From contig JAHBTM010000007.1 in the NCBI GenBank assembly GCA_019638635.1, forward strand, positions 1 to 64,000: a stretch of DNA of 64,000 nt, in the 5' to 3' direction. The notes under the pieces are model-generated. The model searched no databases. It worked only from the letters and a program-made list of their open reading frames with translations, and was not told the DNA's origin. The position numbers and the translations under genes were made by a program. The DNA is from Ferruginibacter sp. (GTDB lineage Bacteria > Bacteroidota > Bacteroidia > Chitinophagales > Chitinophagaceae). Shown piece by piece: positions 33,312-42,084 of this stretch (positions are counted from its first letter, which is position 1; each line of letters opens with the position of its first letter).

Positions 33312-34355
33312 ATGCCCTTGTCAGCCCGTTCCTATTTTGTACAACAATTGCTGCGCTGGAACCGGCTTGCCAATAAACGCCACATGCCCTGGAAGGGGGA
33401 AAAAGATGTCTATAAAATCTGGTTAAGCGAAATTATTTTACAGCAAACACGTGTAGAACAAGGACTTTCGTATTATGAAAAGTTTATAAACGATTTTCCG
33501 GATGTGCACGCACTGGCCAATGCCTCTGATACCCGGGTGATGAAACTTTGGGAAGGATTAGGATATTACAGTCGTTGCCGTAACCTGCTCCAAACAGCCC
33601 GGATGGTACAGGATATCTATGAGGGACATTTCCCGAAAAGCTATGAAACATTACTGAAACTACCTGGAGTGGGACCTTACACCGCCGCAGCCATCAGCTC
33701 TTTTGCTGCCAATGCCCCATATGCAGTGGTAGATGGCAATGTAATCCGTGTGCTGGCCCGCTTTTTTGGAATCAATCGTCCGGCAGGAGATGCTGTAGGT
33801 AAAAAAGTCTTCGATCAACTCGCACAGGATATTTTGCCCAACGGGCGCTCAGCTGTTTATAATCAGGCCATTATGGATTTTGGAGCCACAGTTTGTAAAC
33901 CGGCTGCCCCATCATGTGGAACATGTATGCTTCGCAGCAGATGTTATGCATTGAACCAGCATGCGGTATCATCGTTACCGGTTAAACGTATACGGCCTGA
34001 AAAAAAAGACCGCTACCTTCATTTTATATACATTCAATATAAAGGTAAAGTGTGTATCGTGCAACGCCGCCAAAAAGATATATGGCAGGGCTTATATCAA
34101 CTTCCTGCAATTGAAACCTCTAGTAAAAATTTTCCGGCACATTTTCGTCCCATACTCACCAGCCAACCCAAATTATGGGACGATACCGATTACACACAGG
34201 TGCTCACGCATCAAAAAATACATGCCAGATTTTACAGGATATCGGTCATTAAAAAACCGGAAATTCAAGATGGATTGTGGATCAACGAGAAAGAGTTGAA
34301 TGAATTTCCCATGCCGAAAGTATTGGTTCATTTTTTAAAGAATATTCACAAATGA
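33312..34355 (+). CDS. mutY: A/G-specific adenine glycosylase MutY
   Basis: MutY removes adenine mispaired with 8-oxoguanine. The 347-residue protein has the catalytic Glu in SEIILQQTRVEQG (E40), the HhH motif LLKLPGVGPYTAAAI, and the catalytic Asp in VVDGNVIRVLARF. The 4Fe-4S cluster ligands are C-x6-C-x2-C-x5-C in VCKPAAPSCGTCMLRSRC. A NUDIX-like C-terminal domain recognises 8-oxoG. It leads the conserved mutY-ssb-gldE-gldD block. Confidence 0.95.
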   Translation: MPLSARSYFVQQLLRWNRLANKRHMPWKGEKDVYKIWLSEIILQQTRVEQGLSYYEKFINDFPDVHALANASDTRVMKLWEGLGYYSRCRNLLQTARMVQDIYEGHFPKSYETLLKLPGVGPYTAAAISSFAANAPYAVVDGNVIRVLARFFGINRPAGDAVGKKVFDQLAQDILPNGRSAVYNQAIMDFGATVCKPAAPSCGTCMLRSRCYALNQHAVSSLPVKRIRPEKKDRYLHFIYIQYKGKVCIVQRRQKDIWQGLYQLPAIETSSKNFPAHFRPILTSQPKLWDDTDYTQVLTHQKIHARFYRISVIKKPEIQDGLWINEKELNEFPMPKVLVHFLKNIHK

Positions 34356-34370
34356 CCTAGAGTACGGGTA

Positions 34371-34400
34371 TTGCTAATTTTCAGATAAGTTATATCTTTA
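34371..34400 (+). promoter_or_regulatory. Promoter of ssb
   Basis: TTG (34371-34373) and TATCTTTA (34393-34400) are 19 bases apart. The -7 box differs from TAnnTTTG only at the last base. The ssb ATG is 43 bases downstream. Confidence 0.6.
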
Positions 34401-34442
34401 AAACCGGAGATGATTTTAAGAATCAACTAATTATTCAATATT

Positions 34443-34853
34443 ATGAGAGGCGTTAACAGGGTGATGTTGATAGGTAACTTAGGGAAGGACCCGGATATTC
34501 AATACCTCGAAGGCAATATTGCTGTTGCCAAATTTTCTCTAGCCACCACAGAAACATATAAAGACCGAAGTGGTAAACTGATTGCTCAAACGGAGTGGCA
34601 TACCGTTGTGCTGTGGCGCGGTTTGGCAGAATTGGCACAAAAATACCTGCACCGGGGAAGCTTAGTGTACATAGAAGGCAGGTTGAAAACCCGTAGTTGG
34701 GAAGATAAGGAAGGGCATAAAAAATTTGCAACTGAAATAGTAGGTGATAACTTAATCATGTTGGATAAACGCGCGGATGGTTCTCATCCGCATATGGATA
34801 ATCTGGAGCACCCACCTCATGAATTACCACCTGCAGATGAAAGTCGGGATTAA
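34443..34853 (+). CDS. ssb: Single-stranded DNA-binding protein
   Basis: The 136-residue protein has the SSB OB fold: RGVNRVMLIGNLGKDPDIQY, KFSLATTE, EWHTVVLW, LHRGSLVYIEGRLKTRSWED (residues 2-100). The C-terminal tail is short and ends PPADESRD. It lacks the acidic DDDxPF tip through which most SSBs recruit repair proteins. The gene therefore may be a secondary SSB or have lost that contact. Its position between mutY and gldE is conserved in Bacteroidota. Confidence 0.93.
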   Translation: MRGVNRVMLIGNLGKDPDIQYLEGNIAVAKFSLATTETYKDRSGKLIAQTEWHTVVLWRGLAELAQKYLHRGSLVYIEGRLKTRSWEDKEGHKKFATEIVGDNLIMLDKRADGSHPHMDNLEHPPHELPPADESRD

Positions 34854-34905
34854 CTTGTATTTCAATTCAGGTTTGCCGGTTATTGTTTACTAAAATTTTT
34901 TCTCA

Positions 34906-36242
34906 TTGGATTATCACTCGGTCATTACACATTTACCTTTTCATTTTCTGGCGATTACTCCGGTTGAATCTACCGTGTTGGTCATGCTGGTGATTTCATT
35001 GCTTGTATTGTCATTCCTCATATCCGGAAGCGAAATTGCATTCTTTTCCCTTACATCGAAAGATTTGAATGTGTTGAAAACAAAGAGTAATCCTTCATTT
35101 CGCCGGATTGTGTATCACTGGAACAACCGAAGGTACTGGCGTCGATGCACATTGCCAATACATTCGTAAGCATTGGAATTGTACTTGTTAGCAATACACT
35201 GATGGATGAGTGGCTCGAATATTCTACTTTAACGTATTGGGCAAGATTGGTGTTAAAGATTGTGGTAATCGCTTTTATCCTCATCCTTTTTGCTGAAGTG
35301 CTTCCAAAAGTTTGGGCTACACACCGCAAACTGTGGTTCGCTGCATCGGCCTCGCTGGTCATTGAGATTTTCAACAGCCTGTTGTTTCGTTTTAGTACTC
35401 GGGTGGTTCGTTATACAGACAGAGTCGAAAAAAGAATGTCGGAAAACAGAAACGGAGCTGTGGATGACAGAAGCCTCGATCATGCCATTGACCTGTTGCC
35501 TGAAGATGAAGCCACTCCGGAAGAAAAGCAGATTCTGAAAGGAATCAGAAAATTCAGCGGCACAACGGTAAAACAAATTATGCGCTCACGCCTCGACGTG
35601 AGTGGTATTGAAATCAACAGCACTTTTCATGAAGTGATGCATCGGGTAAAAGAATTGAACTACTCACGTTTGCCCGTGTATCGAAACAATCTCGACGATA
35701 TTACAGGTATGATTCATACCAAAGATTTACTGCCGTATCTGCATGAATCGAATACTTTTGATTGGGAACAACTAATACGTCAACCCTACTTTGTACATGA
35801 ACAAAAACTAATTGAAGACCTATTGCAGGAATTCAGGACACAGCGAAAGCACTTTGCCATTGTGGTGGATGAATTCGGAGGTACATCCGGCATTGTAACG
35901 CTCGAAGATATTCTGGAAGAAATTATCGGTGAAATTGAAGATGAGTTCGACGATGAAAAAAGCAGCAACGCAAAAATTGATGATTACACATACATCTTTG
36001 AAGGCAGAACCATGATACCTGAAGCGTGCCGTATGATGAAACTCCCGGAAGATACTTTCAATGCAATAAGGGGTGAGAGCGATTCTCTGGCCGGATTGGT
36101 TCTGGAAATTGCCGGTGAATTCCCGCAAATCAATCAGGCCTTAACCCATGGTAACTTTACATTCATTCCTCTCGATATCAACAAAAACAGAATAGAAAAA
36201 ATTAAAGTACTTATCAACCCCGTTCAAACAGATTCAGAATAA
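34906..36242 (+). pseudogene. gldE: Gliding motility protein GldE (CNNM/CBS family), frameshifted
   Basis: The first part (TTG start at 34906) encodes the DUF21 membrane helix LVISLLVLSFLISGSEIAFFSLTSKDLNVLKTK and stays in frame to about RRIVY (35115). From 35118 the homologous sequence continues one frame back as LEQPKVLASMHIANTFV and runs to 36242 with two CBS domains (MRSRLDVSGIE; IVVDEFGGTSGIVTLEDILEE) and a CorC-type domain. One missing base near 35116-35118 explains it. GldE supports GldD and GldB in gliding and T9SS assembly. The break may be real or a sequence error. Confidence 0.85.
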
Positions 36243-36917
36243 ATGCAACACAATCATTTGAGAGTTTTCACCTTGCTGCTCCTGATCGTCATTTTGAGTT
36301 GCAATAGTGTGTACACATCTAAAAAACGCGGCTATTTTCATATTGAACTCCCGGAACATGCATATCAAACCTTCGACAGAGAGGGCTTCCCCTATGCATT
36401 TGAATATCCTGTATATGCAAAAATTGTACAGGATACCACCTATTTTGATACGACGCCCGAAAATGATTATTGGGTTAATATTGATTTTCCACAATACGAT
36501 GCAAGGGTATTTCTGAGTTATAAAATAGTAGGAGGAAAAGCACCGTACAAAGTGAAAGGTAGTGACGGGCAATACAAAGATTCCATCGGTATAAATGAAT
36601 TCGACCGAATGGTGAATGATGCCTTTAACTTAACCAACAAAAATGAAGTAGTTGCCACCTCCATTCGCGATAGTGTATTCAGAACACCCAATGGTGTTTC
36701 AGGTGTAGCTTTTCGTGTGGGTGGAAATGCCGCTACAGCCCGTCAGTTTTTTGTAACCGATACTACCCGGCATTTTCTACGTGGAGCTTTGTATTTTGCC
36801 TCCACCCCCAATGCCGATTCTATCAAACCTGTGGTTGATTTCCTGCAAAAAGATATAGAACACCTCATGAATACTTTCCGTTGGAAAAATGGAAACACTG
36901 TATCGATAGCCCCATAA
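36243..36917 (+). CDS. gldD: Gliding motility lipoprotein GldD
   Basis: The 224-residue protein has a lipoprotein signal with lipobox Cys at residue 20 (IVILSCNS). The mature part shows family segments GYFHIELPEHAYQTFD, YPVYAKIVQD and DFPQYDARVFLSYK. GldD is needed for gliding and T9SS function in Flavobacterium, with unknown biochemical role. It starts right after the gldE stop, so loss of gldE translation could reduce coupling. The order gldE-gldD is conserved. Confidence 0.92.
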   Translation: MQHNHLRVFTLLLLIVILSCNSVYTSKKRGYFHIELPEHAYQTFDREGFPYAFEYPVYAKIVQDTTYFDTTPENDYWVNIDFPQYDARVFLSYKIVGGKAPYKVKGSDGQYKDSIGINEFDRMVNDAFNLTNKNEVVATSIRDSVFRTPNGVSGVAFRVGGNAATARQFFVTDTTRHFLRGALYFASTPNADSIKPVVDFLQKDIEHLMNTFRWKNGNTVSIAP

Positions 36918-36946
36918 TCAATGTCGGATAACAAACTTCAAAACCA

Positions 36947-36954
36947 TATTTTTG
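36947..36954 (+). promoter_or_regulatory. -7 box abutting the DUF3109 start
   Basis: TATTTTTG matches TAnnTTTG and ends four bases before the ATG at 36959. As for copA and tsaE, transcription from it would begin at about the start codon. No TTG lies 19 bases upstream. Confidence 0.4.
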
Positions 36955-36958
36955 CAGC

Positions 36959-37549
36959 ATGATAGCCATTGGTGATGTTTTGGTGAGCGACCAGGTGTTG
37001 AGTGAACAATTTGTTTGCGATTTGAACAGTTGTAAGGGAGGCTGTTGTGTAGACGGTGATGCCGGTGCACCACTGAATAAAACGGAATTGAAAAAACTGG
37101 ACGAAATATTCGATACCATTGTTCCGTATCTTGAAGAAAAGGGGTTGAAGGAAATTGAACAACAGGGCCGGTATGTGTATGATAAAGAATTCGGATGGGT
37201 AACACCCACCATTCGCGGAAAAATTTGTGTGTATGGAGTAAAAGATGCCAATGGAATTGTGAAGTGCGGCATTGAACAGGCCTGGCTCGATGGAAAAATA
37301 ACATTCAAAAAGCCGGTCAGTTGCCACCTCTTTCCGGTCATTGTGAAATCCAGCAAACTCAGTACCACTCGATATGTCAATTACGAACCCCGTGAAGACT
37401 TATGTAAAGCCGCCTGCACCCTGGGTAAAAAACTCAAGGTACCGGTGTATGAATTTTTAAAAGAACCCCTGATTCGTACTTTTGGTATCAAATTTTACAA
37501 CGCCCTCGAAGCAACAGCAAGGCACTTAAAAAAGGAGATAAAAAAATGA
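36959..37549 (+). CDS. DUF3109 family protein
   Basis: This 196-residue protein has Cys-rich motifs C20, C25, C29, C30 in FVCDLNSCKGGCCVDGDAGAP, then CVYG, CGIEQAWL, SCHLFP and CKAAC. The spacing suggests an iron-sulphur or zinc cluster, related to the YkgJ/Cys-rich CxxCxxxCC proteins. Function is not established. Its stop overlaps the beta-lactamase start by four bases (ATGA), so the two are translationally coupled. Confidence 0.88.
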   Translation: MIAIGDVLVSDQVLSEQFVCDLNSCKGGCCVDGDAGAPLNKTELKKLDEIFDTIVPYLEEKGLKEIEQQGRYVYDKEFGWVTPTIRGKICVYGVKDANGIVKCGIEQAWLDGKITFKKPVSCHLFPVIVKSSKLSTTRYVNYEPREDLCKAACTLGKKLKVPVYEFLKEPLIRTFGIKFYNALEATARHLKKEIKK

Positions 37550-38364
37550 GGAAATTCTTAATACTAACGGGTGCAATTTTAAGTAGTATACTGCTCATGA
37601 ATGCATGCAGTGTAAACAAGGCCAAGATTGACAACAACCTGAAAAAATATTTTGAAACCCGCAATGTAAAAGGGTGTTTCACCATGATGAATAATGCCAC
37701 CGGCAGCGTAACGGTGTACAATATGGAATTGGACACTATGCGTTTTTCACCTGCCTCTACTTTTAAAGTGGTGAACGCTTTAATTGGTCTTGAAACAGGT
37801 GCCATCACCAACGACAGCATGGTGATTCGTTGGGACGGGGTGCGCAGGCCCGTGAAAGAATGGAATAAATCTTTGAGTTTGCCCGAAGCTTTTAAAGTAA
37901 GCAGTGTACCTTATTTTCAGGAAGTGGCGCGCAGGATTGGAAAAGATACCCTACAACGGTACTTAAACACGTTGGGATATGGGAATATGAATATAGAAGG
38001 ACCAGTAGATTCTTTCTGGCTGAATAATACGCTCAAAATTTCACCGGATGAACAATTGGGGCTGATGAAGCAGTTGTATTTTGATCAGTTACCGTTCCGT
38101 AAAAGTGTTCAGCAATCAGTGCGTAATATGATGCTCCAGGAAGATAACACCCTCTATCAGTTGAGCTATAAAACCGGCTGGGGATACAATGAAAAAAATG
38201 AATCTATCGGTTGGGTGGTTGGCTGGATTGAAGAGAACAGGCATGTGTACTTCTTCGTTACCCTGGTACAATCTGACAACCCTGAAATTGATATGCCCGA
38301 TGTTCGTATGAATATCACCCGCGATATTTTGAAAGAATTGGGCTTCTTTGAAGGAAAGAAATAA
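37546..38364 (+). CDS. Class D (OXA-type) beta-lactamase-like lipoprotein
   Basis: The 272-residue protein has a lipoprotein signal (LLMNAC, Cys 21). The class D motifs are complete: STFK (S71-K74, with the Lys normally carbamylated), SSV (119-121), YGN (145-147) and KTG (209-211) followed by WGY. FW at 157-158 also fits. It is likely a periplasmic, membrane-tethered serine beta-lactamase; a transpeptidase-like sensor role as in BlaR1 is less likely because no partner domain is present. It is coupled to the DUF3109 gene, with no resistance island around it. Confidence 0.88.
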   Translation: MRKFLILTGAILSSILLMNACSVNKAKIDNNLKKYFETRNVKGCFTMMNNATGSVTVYNMELDTMRFSPASTFKVVNALIGLETGAITNDSMVIRWDGVRRPVKEWNKSLSLPEAFKVSSVPYFQEVARRIGKDTLQRYLNTLGYGNMNIEGPVDSFWLNNTLKISPDEQLGLMKQLYFDQLPFRKSVQQSVRNMMLQEDNTLYQLSYKTGWGYNEKNESIGWVVGWIEENRHVYFFVTLVQSDNPEIDMPDVRMNITRDILKELGFFEGKK

Positions 38365-38422
38365 TCACCCTTATTGCTTCTTTAACATTCGGGAGGTGGT
38401 TATTGTTTAAATTGCAGTATCC

Positions 38423-40030
38423 ATGTTTTCCTTTCAACATCCGCAAGCTTTTTGGTTGCTACTCTTATTATTGCCATTGGTTGCTTTGTATCGTTATGCG
38501 GTACAGAGAAAGCGAGCAGTGGCAAAAAAAATCGGAGATGATGCACTCGTTGCAGAACTAACCGCATCGTACCTGCCCCGCAGATACGCATTGAAAGCTA
38601 TTTTATCCGGTTGTGCATGCACGTTGATTGTGTTGGCTATTGCAAATCCCCGGCTTTCAGGTGGCAATCAAACAATCAAAAGAAATGGAATTGATTTGGT
38701 ACTTGCGCTGGATGTGAGCAATAGTATGCTTGCAGAAGATGTTTCTCCGTCAAGATTAGACCGTGCCCGCCATGTTATGTACCGCATGGTAGACCGCTTA
38801 TCCAATCACCGCATTGCAATCGTGGTGTTTGCAGGAAAAGCGTATTTGCAAATGCCCATGACGGCAGATCACACCGCAGCAAAAATGTACATCAATGCCG
38901 CAGGCCCTGAGTTGGTGTCGGTACAAGGAACCGCCTTGCGTGAAGCCCTGAAGAGAAGCAGCCAGTCATTCAATCCACAGGATAAAAAATATAAAGCAGT
39001 TATATTAATTACCGATGGTGAAGATCATGATGATGGTGCTGTAGATGAGGCAGAAACTATGGCAAAAGAAGGGATTGTAGTGAACACCATTGGTATCGGT
39101 TCCAAAAAGGGAGCAGTTATCAAAAACCTGGAATCAGGAGAAGTGAAATTAGATGCAGAAGGTAATCCGGTTATTTCTATTCTCAATGAATCTGTTTTAC
39201 AGAAAATGGCAAAGGCCGGTAACGGTACGTATCATTTTTATACTCAAACTATTGACGCAGTGCAAGCTATGGAAGAATCCATTCAACAGATGGAACAAAG
39301 GGAAATTGTAGATGAATCCAGCAAAGTATATCAATCTTTGTATATGTTCCCATTGCTGGCAGCTATGTTATTATGGATGTTGGAGTTGTTTATTTCAGAT
39401 AAACGCAAACGAATGGAAATATCTTTGAAACCCGCACTCATATTGCTACTGACAATGGGATGGGGAAATGGTTTTGCTCAACATTTACGGAAGGGCAATG
39501 CCTTATATGGTAAGGGCGAATATGAAAAAGCAGCCGAGCAATATAAGCAGGCCATAGAAAAGAAAAACGATTTTGCAGCACACTTTAATTACGGCAATGC
39601 AATGTATAAAAGCAAACAGTCGGATGCCGCATTGAATGCCTATCGGGCAGCTATTGATCAATCTGACAACCCTCAGCATAAAGCCGCCGCCTGGTATAAC
39701 ACCGGAGTGGCGCTTCAACAAGCCGGTAAAACAGAGGAGTGTATAGAAGCCTATAAACAAGTCCTGAAACTGGCTCCGGATGATGCCGAGGCAAGACATA
39801 ATCTTCAAAAAGCACTTAGGGAAAAGCAAAAACAACAGCAGCAAAAACAACAGCAGCAAAAAAAGCAACCACAGCCGCCAAAGCAACAACAGCCGTCATC
39901 ACCGGCAAAACTAACACAGAAAGAGGCTGAAGATAAACTCAGGGCCCTGCAACAACAGGAAAGAAACCTGCAGGATAAACTGAAAAAGCAAGATCCAACA
40001 CCTGCAGTAAAGCCTGAAAAAGACTGGTAA
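38423..40030 (+). CDS. BatB-BatC fusion: VWA domain plus TPR
   Basis: This 535-residue membrane protein has two N-terminal helices (WLLLLLLPLVAL; ILSGCACTLIVLAIANP) and a von Willebrand A domain with a MIDAS (DVSNS, 97-101; later TDGEDHDDG). A further helix lies near 310. A second signal-like segment (PALILLLTMGWGNGFAQ, about 337-353) is followed by TPRs (355-460) and a Gln/Lys/Pro-rich tail. The two halves equal separate BatB and BatC proteins of other Bacteroidota. The usual MoxR, BatA and BatD neighbours are not here. Confidence 0.88.
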   Translation: MFSFQHPQAFWLLLLLLPLVALYRYAVQRKRAVAKKIGDDALVAELTASYLPRRYALKAILSGCACTLIVLAIANPRLSGGNQTIKRNGIDLVLALDVSNSMLAEDVSPSRLDRARHVMYRMVDRLSNHRIAIVVFAGKAYLQMPMTADHTAAKMYINAAGPELVSVQGTALREALKRSSQSFNPQDKKYKAVILITDGEDHDDGAVDEAETMAKEGIVVNTIGIGSKKGAVIKNLESGEVKLDAEGNPVISILNESVLQKMAKAGNGTYHFYTQTIDAVQAMEESIQQMEQREIVDESSKVYQSLYMFPLLAAMLLWMLELFISDKRKRMEISLKPALILLLTMGWGNGFAQHLRKGNALYGKGEYEKAAEQYKQAIEKKNDFAAHFNYGNAMYKSKQSDAALNAYRAAIDQSDNPQHKAAAWYNTGVALQQAGKTEECIEAYKQVLKLAPDDAEARHNLQKALREKQKQQQQKQQQQKKQPQPPKQQQPSSPAKLTQKEAEDKLRALQQQERNLQDKLKKQDPTPAVKPEKDW

Positions 40031-40050
40031 CATTCCACCCTTCCCGGTTG

Positions 40051-40058
40051 TATCTTTG
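40051..40058 (+). promoter_or_regulatory. -7 box of ispG promoter
   Basis: TATCTTTG matches TAnnTTTG and lies 23 bases before the ispG ATG and 20 bases after the bat gene stop. A -33 TTG is not found at the right spacing. Confidence 0.5.
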
Positions 40059-40081
40059 TACACTTAAATCGTTCAGCCTGT

Positions 40082-42070
40082 ATGCAGCTATATTGTTCAT
40101 CTACACAACAGTACAAACGTTTACCCACCCGGCCGGTAAAAGTGGGAAATCTCTGGATTGGAGGAACGCACCCGCTGCGTGTTCAAACCATGACAACCAC
40201 CGACACGATGGATACGGAAGCAACCGTTGAACAGGTTATCCGTTGTGCAGATGCAGGTGCTGAACTGGTTAGGATTACGGCACCATCTAAAAAGGAAGCC
40301 GAGAACCTCAGGGCTATCAAAGAGGCCCTGCTTAAAAGAGGTTACACCTTGCCGTTAGTAGCTGATATTCACTTCACGCCGAATGCTGCTGAAATTGCTG
40401 CCGGTATTATTGAGAAGGTACGTATCAATCCGGGTAATTATGTTGACAAGAAGAAGTTTGAACAAATTGAATACACGGATGCTGCATATGCCGATGAACT
40501 CAAACGCATTGCCGAACGGTTTAGTCCACTGGTTGAACTCTGCAAAAAACACGGAACCGCTATGCGCATTGGTACGAATCATGGCAGCCTCAGCGACCGT
40601 ATCATGAGCCGCTATGGAGATACGCCCCGTGGTATGGTGGAAAGCGCGATGGAATTTTTGCGCATTGCACGCGCCCTGGATTATCATCAAATCATCCTGA
40701 GTATGAAAAGTAGTAATCCGCTCGTGATGGTTCAGGCTTACCGATTGCTGGTGCAACAAATGTTGGAAGAGTTTGGCGAATGTTACCCGCTGCACCTCGG
40801 TGTAACCGAAGCCGGTGATGGTGAAGATGGAAGGATTAAATCAGCGATTGGCATAGGAACGTTATTAGAGGATGGAATTGGTGATACTATTCGTGTAAGC
40901 CTTACCGAAGACCCCGAGTTTGAAATTCCGGTTTGTAAAGACTTGGTGAAGAAATATAATGATGCTTCTTCATTGGTTGAAGCGACATATCTGCCCAATG
41001 AACGACTGTGGTATAATCCATTCGAGTACAAACGTCGTGTAACCCAATCCGTTACGAATATCGGTGGCGCGAATGTGCCGGTCGTGTTTGCAGATTTTAT
41101 GCAGTTGCCTGAAATATCCCGTGAAGCACTCTCTGCTATAGGTTATCGATATCAGGCGGAAACAGATAAATGGCACATTGGCGATGCAGCGGCAGATATT
41201 ATTTACACGCATAAAAAAACCATCCCTTTCGAACTTCCCGGCACAGTAAAGGTAGTATGCGATGCGAGTGTTTGGTCACCTGCATTGAATAATCATTATC
41301 CACTGTATACCGCTGAAGAATATGCAGCCGAAAATGTTACCGATGGATTACATTTTGTAACCTGTGATGTAACCGGTGAATATACAAAGGTACTTGAACG
41401 GGTTGCAAAGCACAGTCAGGCAGTATTGTGTATCTATGCCAGCGGAATGAACAGTATGCAAAAAGTAAGGAGTTGTATCAATACGATGATCGGTATGCGC
41501 ATTCATAACCCGGTTATCCTGGCTGTAGAATCTCATCATACAACCATCGATGAACAACTGATTCACTTTTCCGTACAGGCAGGTGCCTTATTGCTGGAAG
41601 GAATGGGTGATGGAATATGGCTAATGAATGATCCATCCAAAATGCTGAACAGGCAGGTGAGTGGGAGAACGTATCTGCCAATAGAAAACAATCATCAGTT
41701 CCTGAATCAGACATCCTTTTCCATACTGCAGGCAACGCGTACACGCATTTCTAAAACAGAATATATCAGCTGCCCGAGTTGCGGACGAACATTATTTGAC
41801 CTGCAGGAAACCACCGCTAAAATCCGCAGGGTAACACATCATCTGAAAGGATTGAAAATTGCCATCATGGGTTGTATTGTCAATGGGCCGGGAGAAATGG
41901 CTGATGCAGATTTCGGTTATGTTGGGAGCGGTCCCGGAAAAATTACTTTATACAAAGGCAAGGAAGTGGTGAAAAGAAACATCAATAGCGATGTTGCGGT
42001 CAACGAACTCATCAATATCCTTAAAGAGAATAATGTATGGATTGAACCCACTGCAACCGTTGGTTCATAA
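40082..42070 (+). CDS. ispG: 4-hydroxy-3-methylbut-2-enyl diphosphate synthase IspG
   Basis: IspG (GcpE) reduces MEcPP to HMBPP in the MEP isoprenoid pathway. The 662-residue length marks the three-domain form found in Bacteroidota, plants and Chlamydia, with an extra TIM-barrel-like insert. The N-terminal barrel includes LPLVADIHFTPNAAEIAA and KVRINPGNYVD. 4Fe-4S ligands are in ISCPSCGRTLFDLQ and MGCIVNGPGEMADADFGY. nadB follows 14 bases later, so both Fe-S related genes may be co-transcribed. dxs, the first enzyme of the pathway, is at the right edge. Confidence 0.95.
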   Translation: MQLYCSSTQQYKRLPTRPVKVGNLWIGGTHPLRVQTMTTTDTMDTEATVEQVIRCADAGAELVRITAPSKKEAENLRAIKEALLKRGYTLPLVADIHFTPNAAEIAAGIIEKVRINPGNYVDKKKFEQIEYTDAAYADELKRIAERFSPLVELCKKHGTAMRIGTNHGSLSDRIMSRYGDTPRGMVESAMEFLRIARALDYHQIILSMKSSNPLVMVQAYRLLVQQMLEEFGECYPLHLGVTEAGDGEDGRIKSAIGIGTLLEDGIGDTIRVSLTEDPEFEIPVCKDLVKKYNDASSLVEATYLPNERLWYNPFEYKRRVTQSVTNIGGANVPVVFADFMQLPEISREALSAIGYRYQAETDKWHIGDAAADIIYTHKKTIPFELPGTVKVVCDASVWSPALNNHYPLYTAEEYAAENVTDGLHFVTCDVTGEYTKVLERVAKHSQAVLCIYASGMNSMQKVRSCINTMIGMRIHNPVILAVESHHTTIDEQLIHFSVQAGALLLEGMGDGIWLMNDPSKMLNRQVSGRTYLPIENNHQFLNQTSFSILQATRTRISKTEYISCPSCGRTLFDLQETTAKIRRVTHHLKGLKIAIMGCIVNGPGEMADADFGYVGSGPGKITLYKGKEVVKRNINSDVAVNELINILKENNVWIEPTATVGS

Positions 42071-42084
42071 TTTAAAATGCAATC

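Noticed and set aside
36865..37380. Open frame of 171 codons on the minus strand
   Set aside because: It is antisense to the gldD end and the DUF3109 gene, which has conserved Cys motifs; taken as chance.
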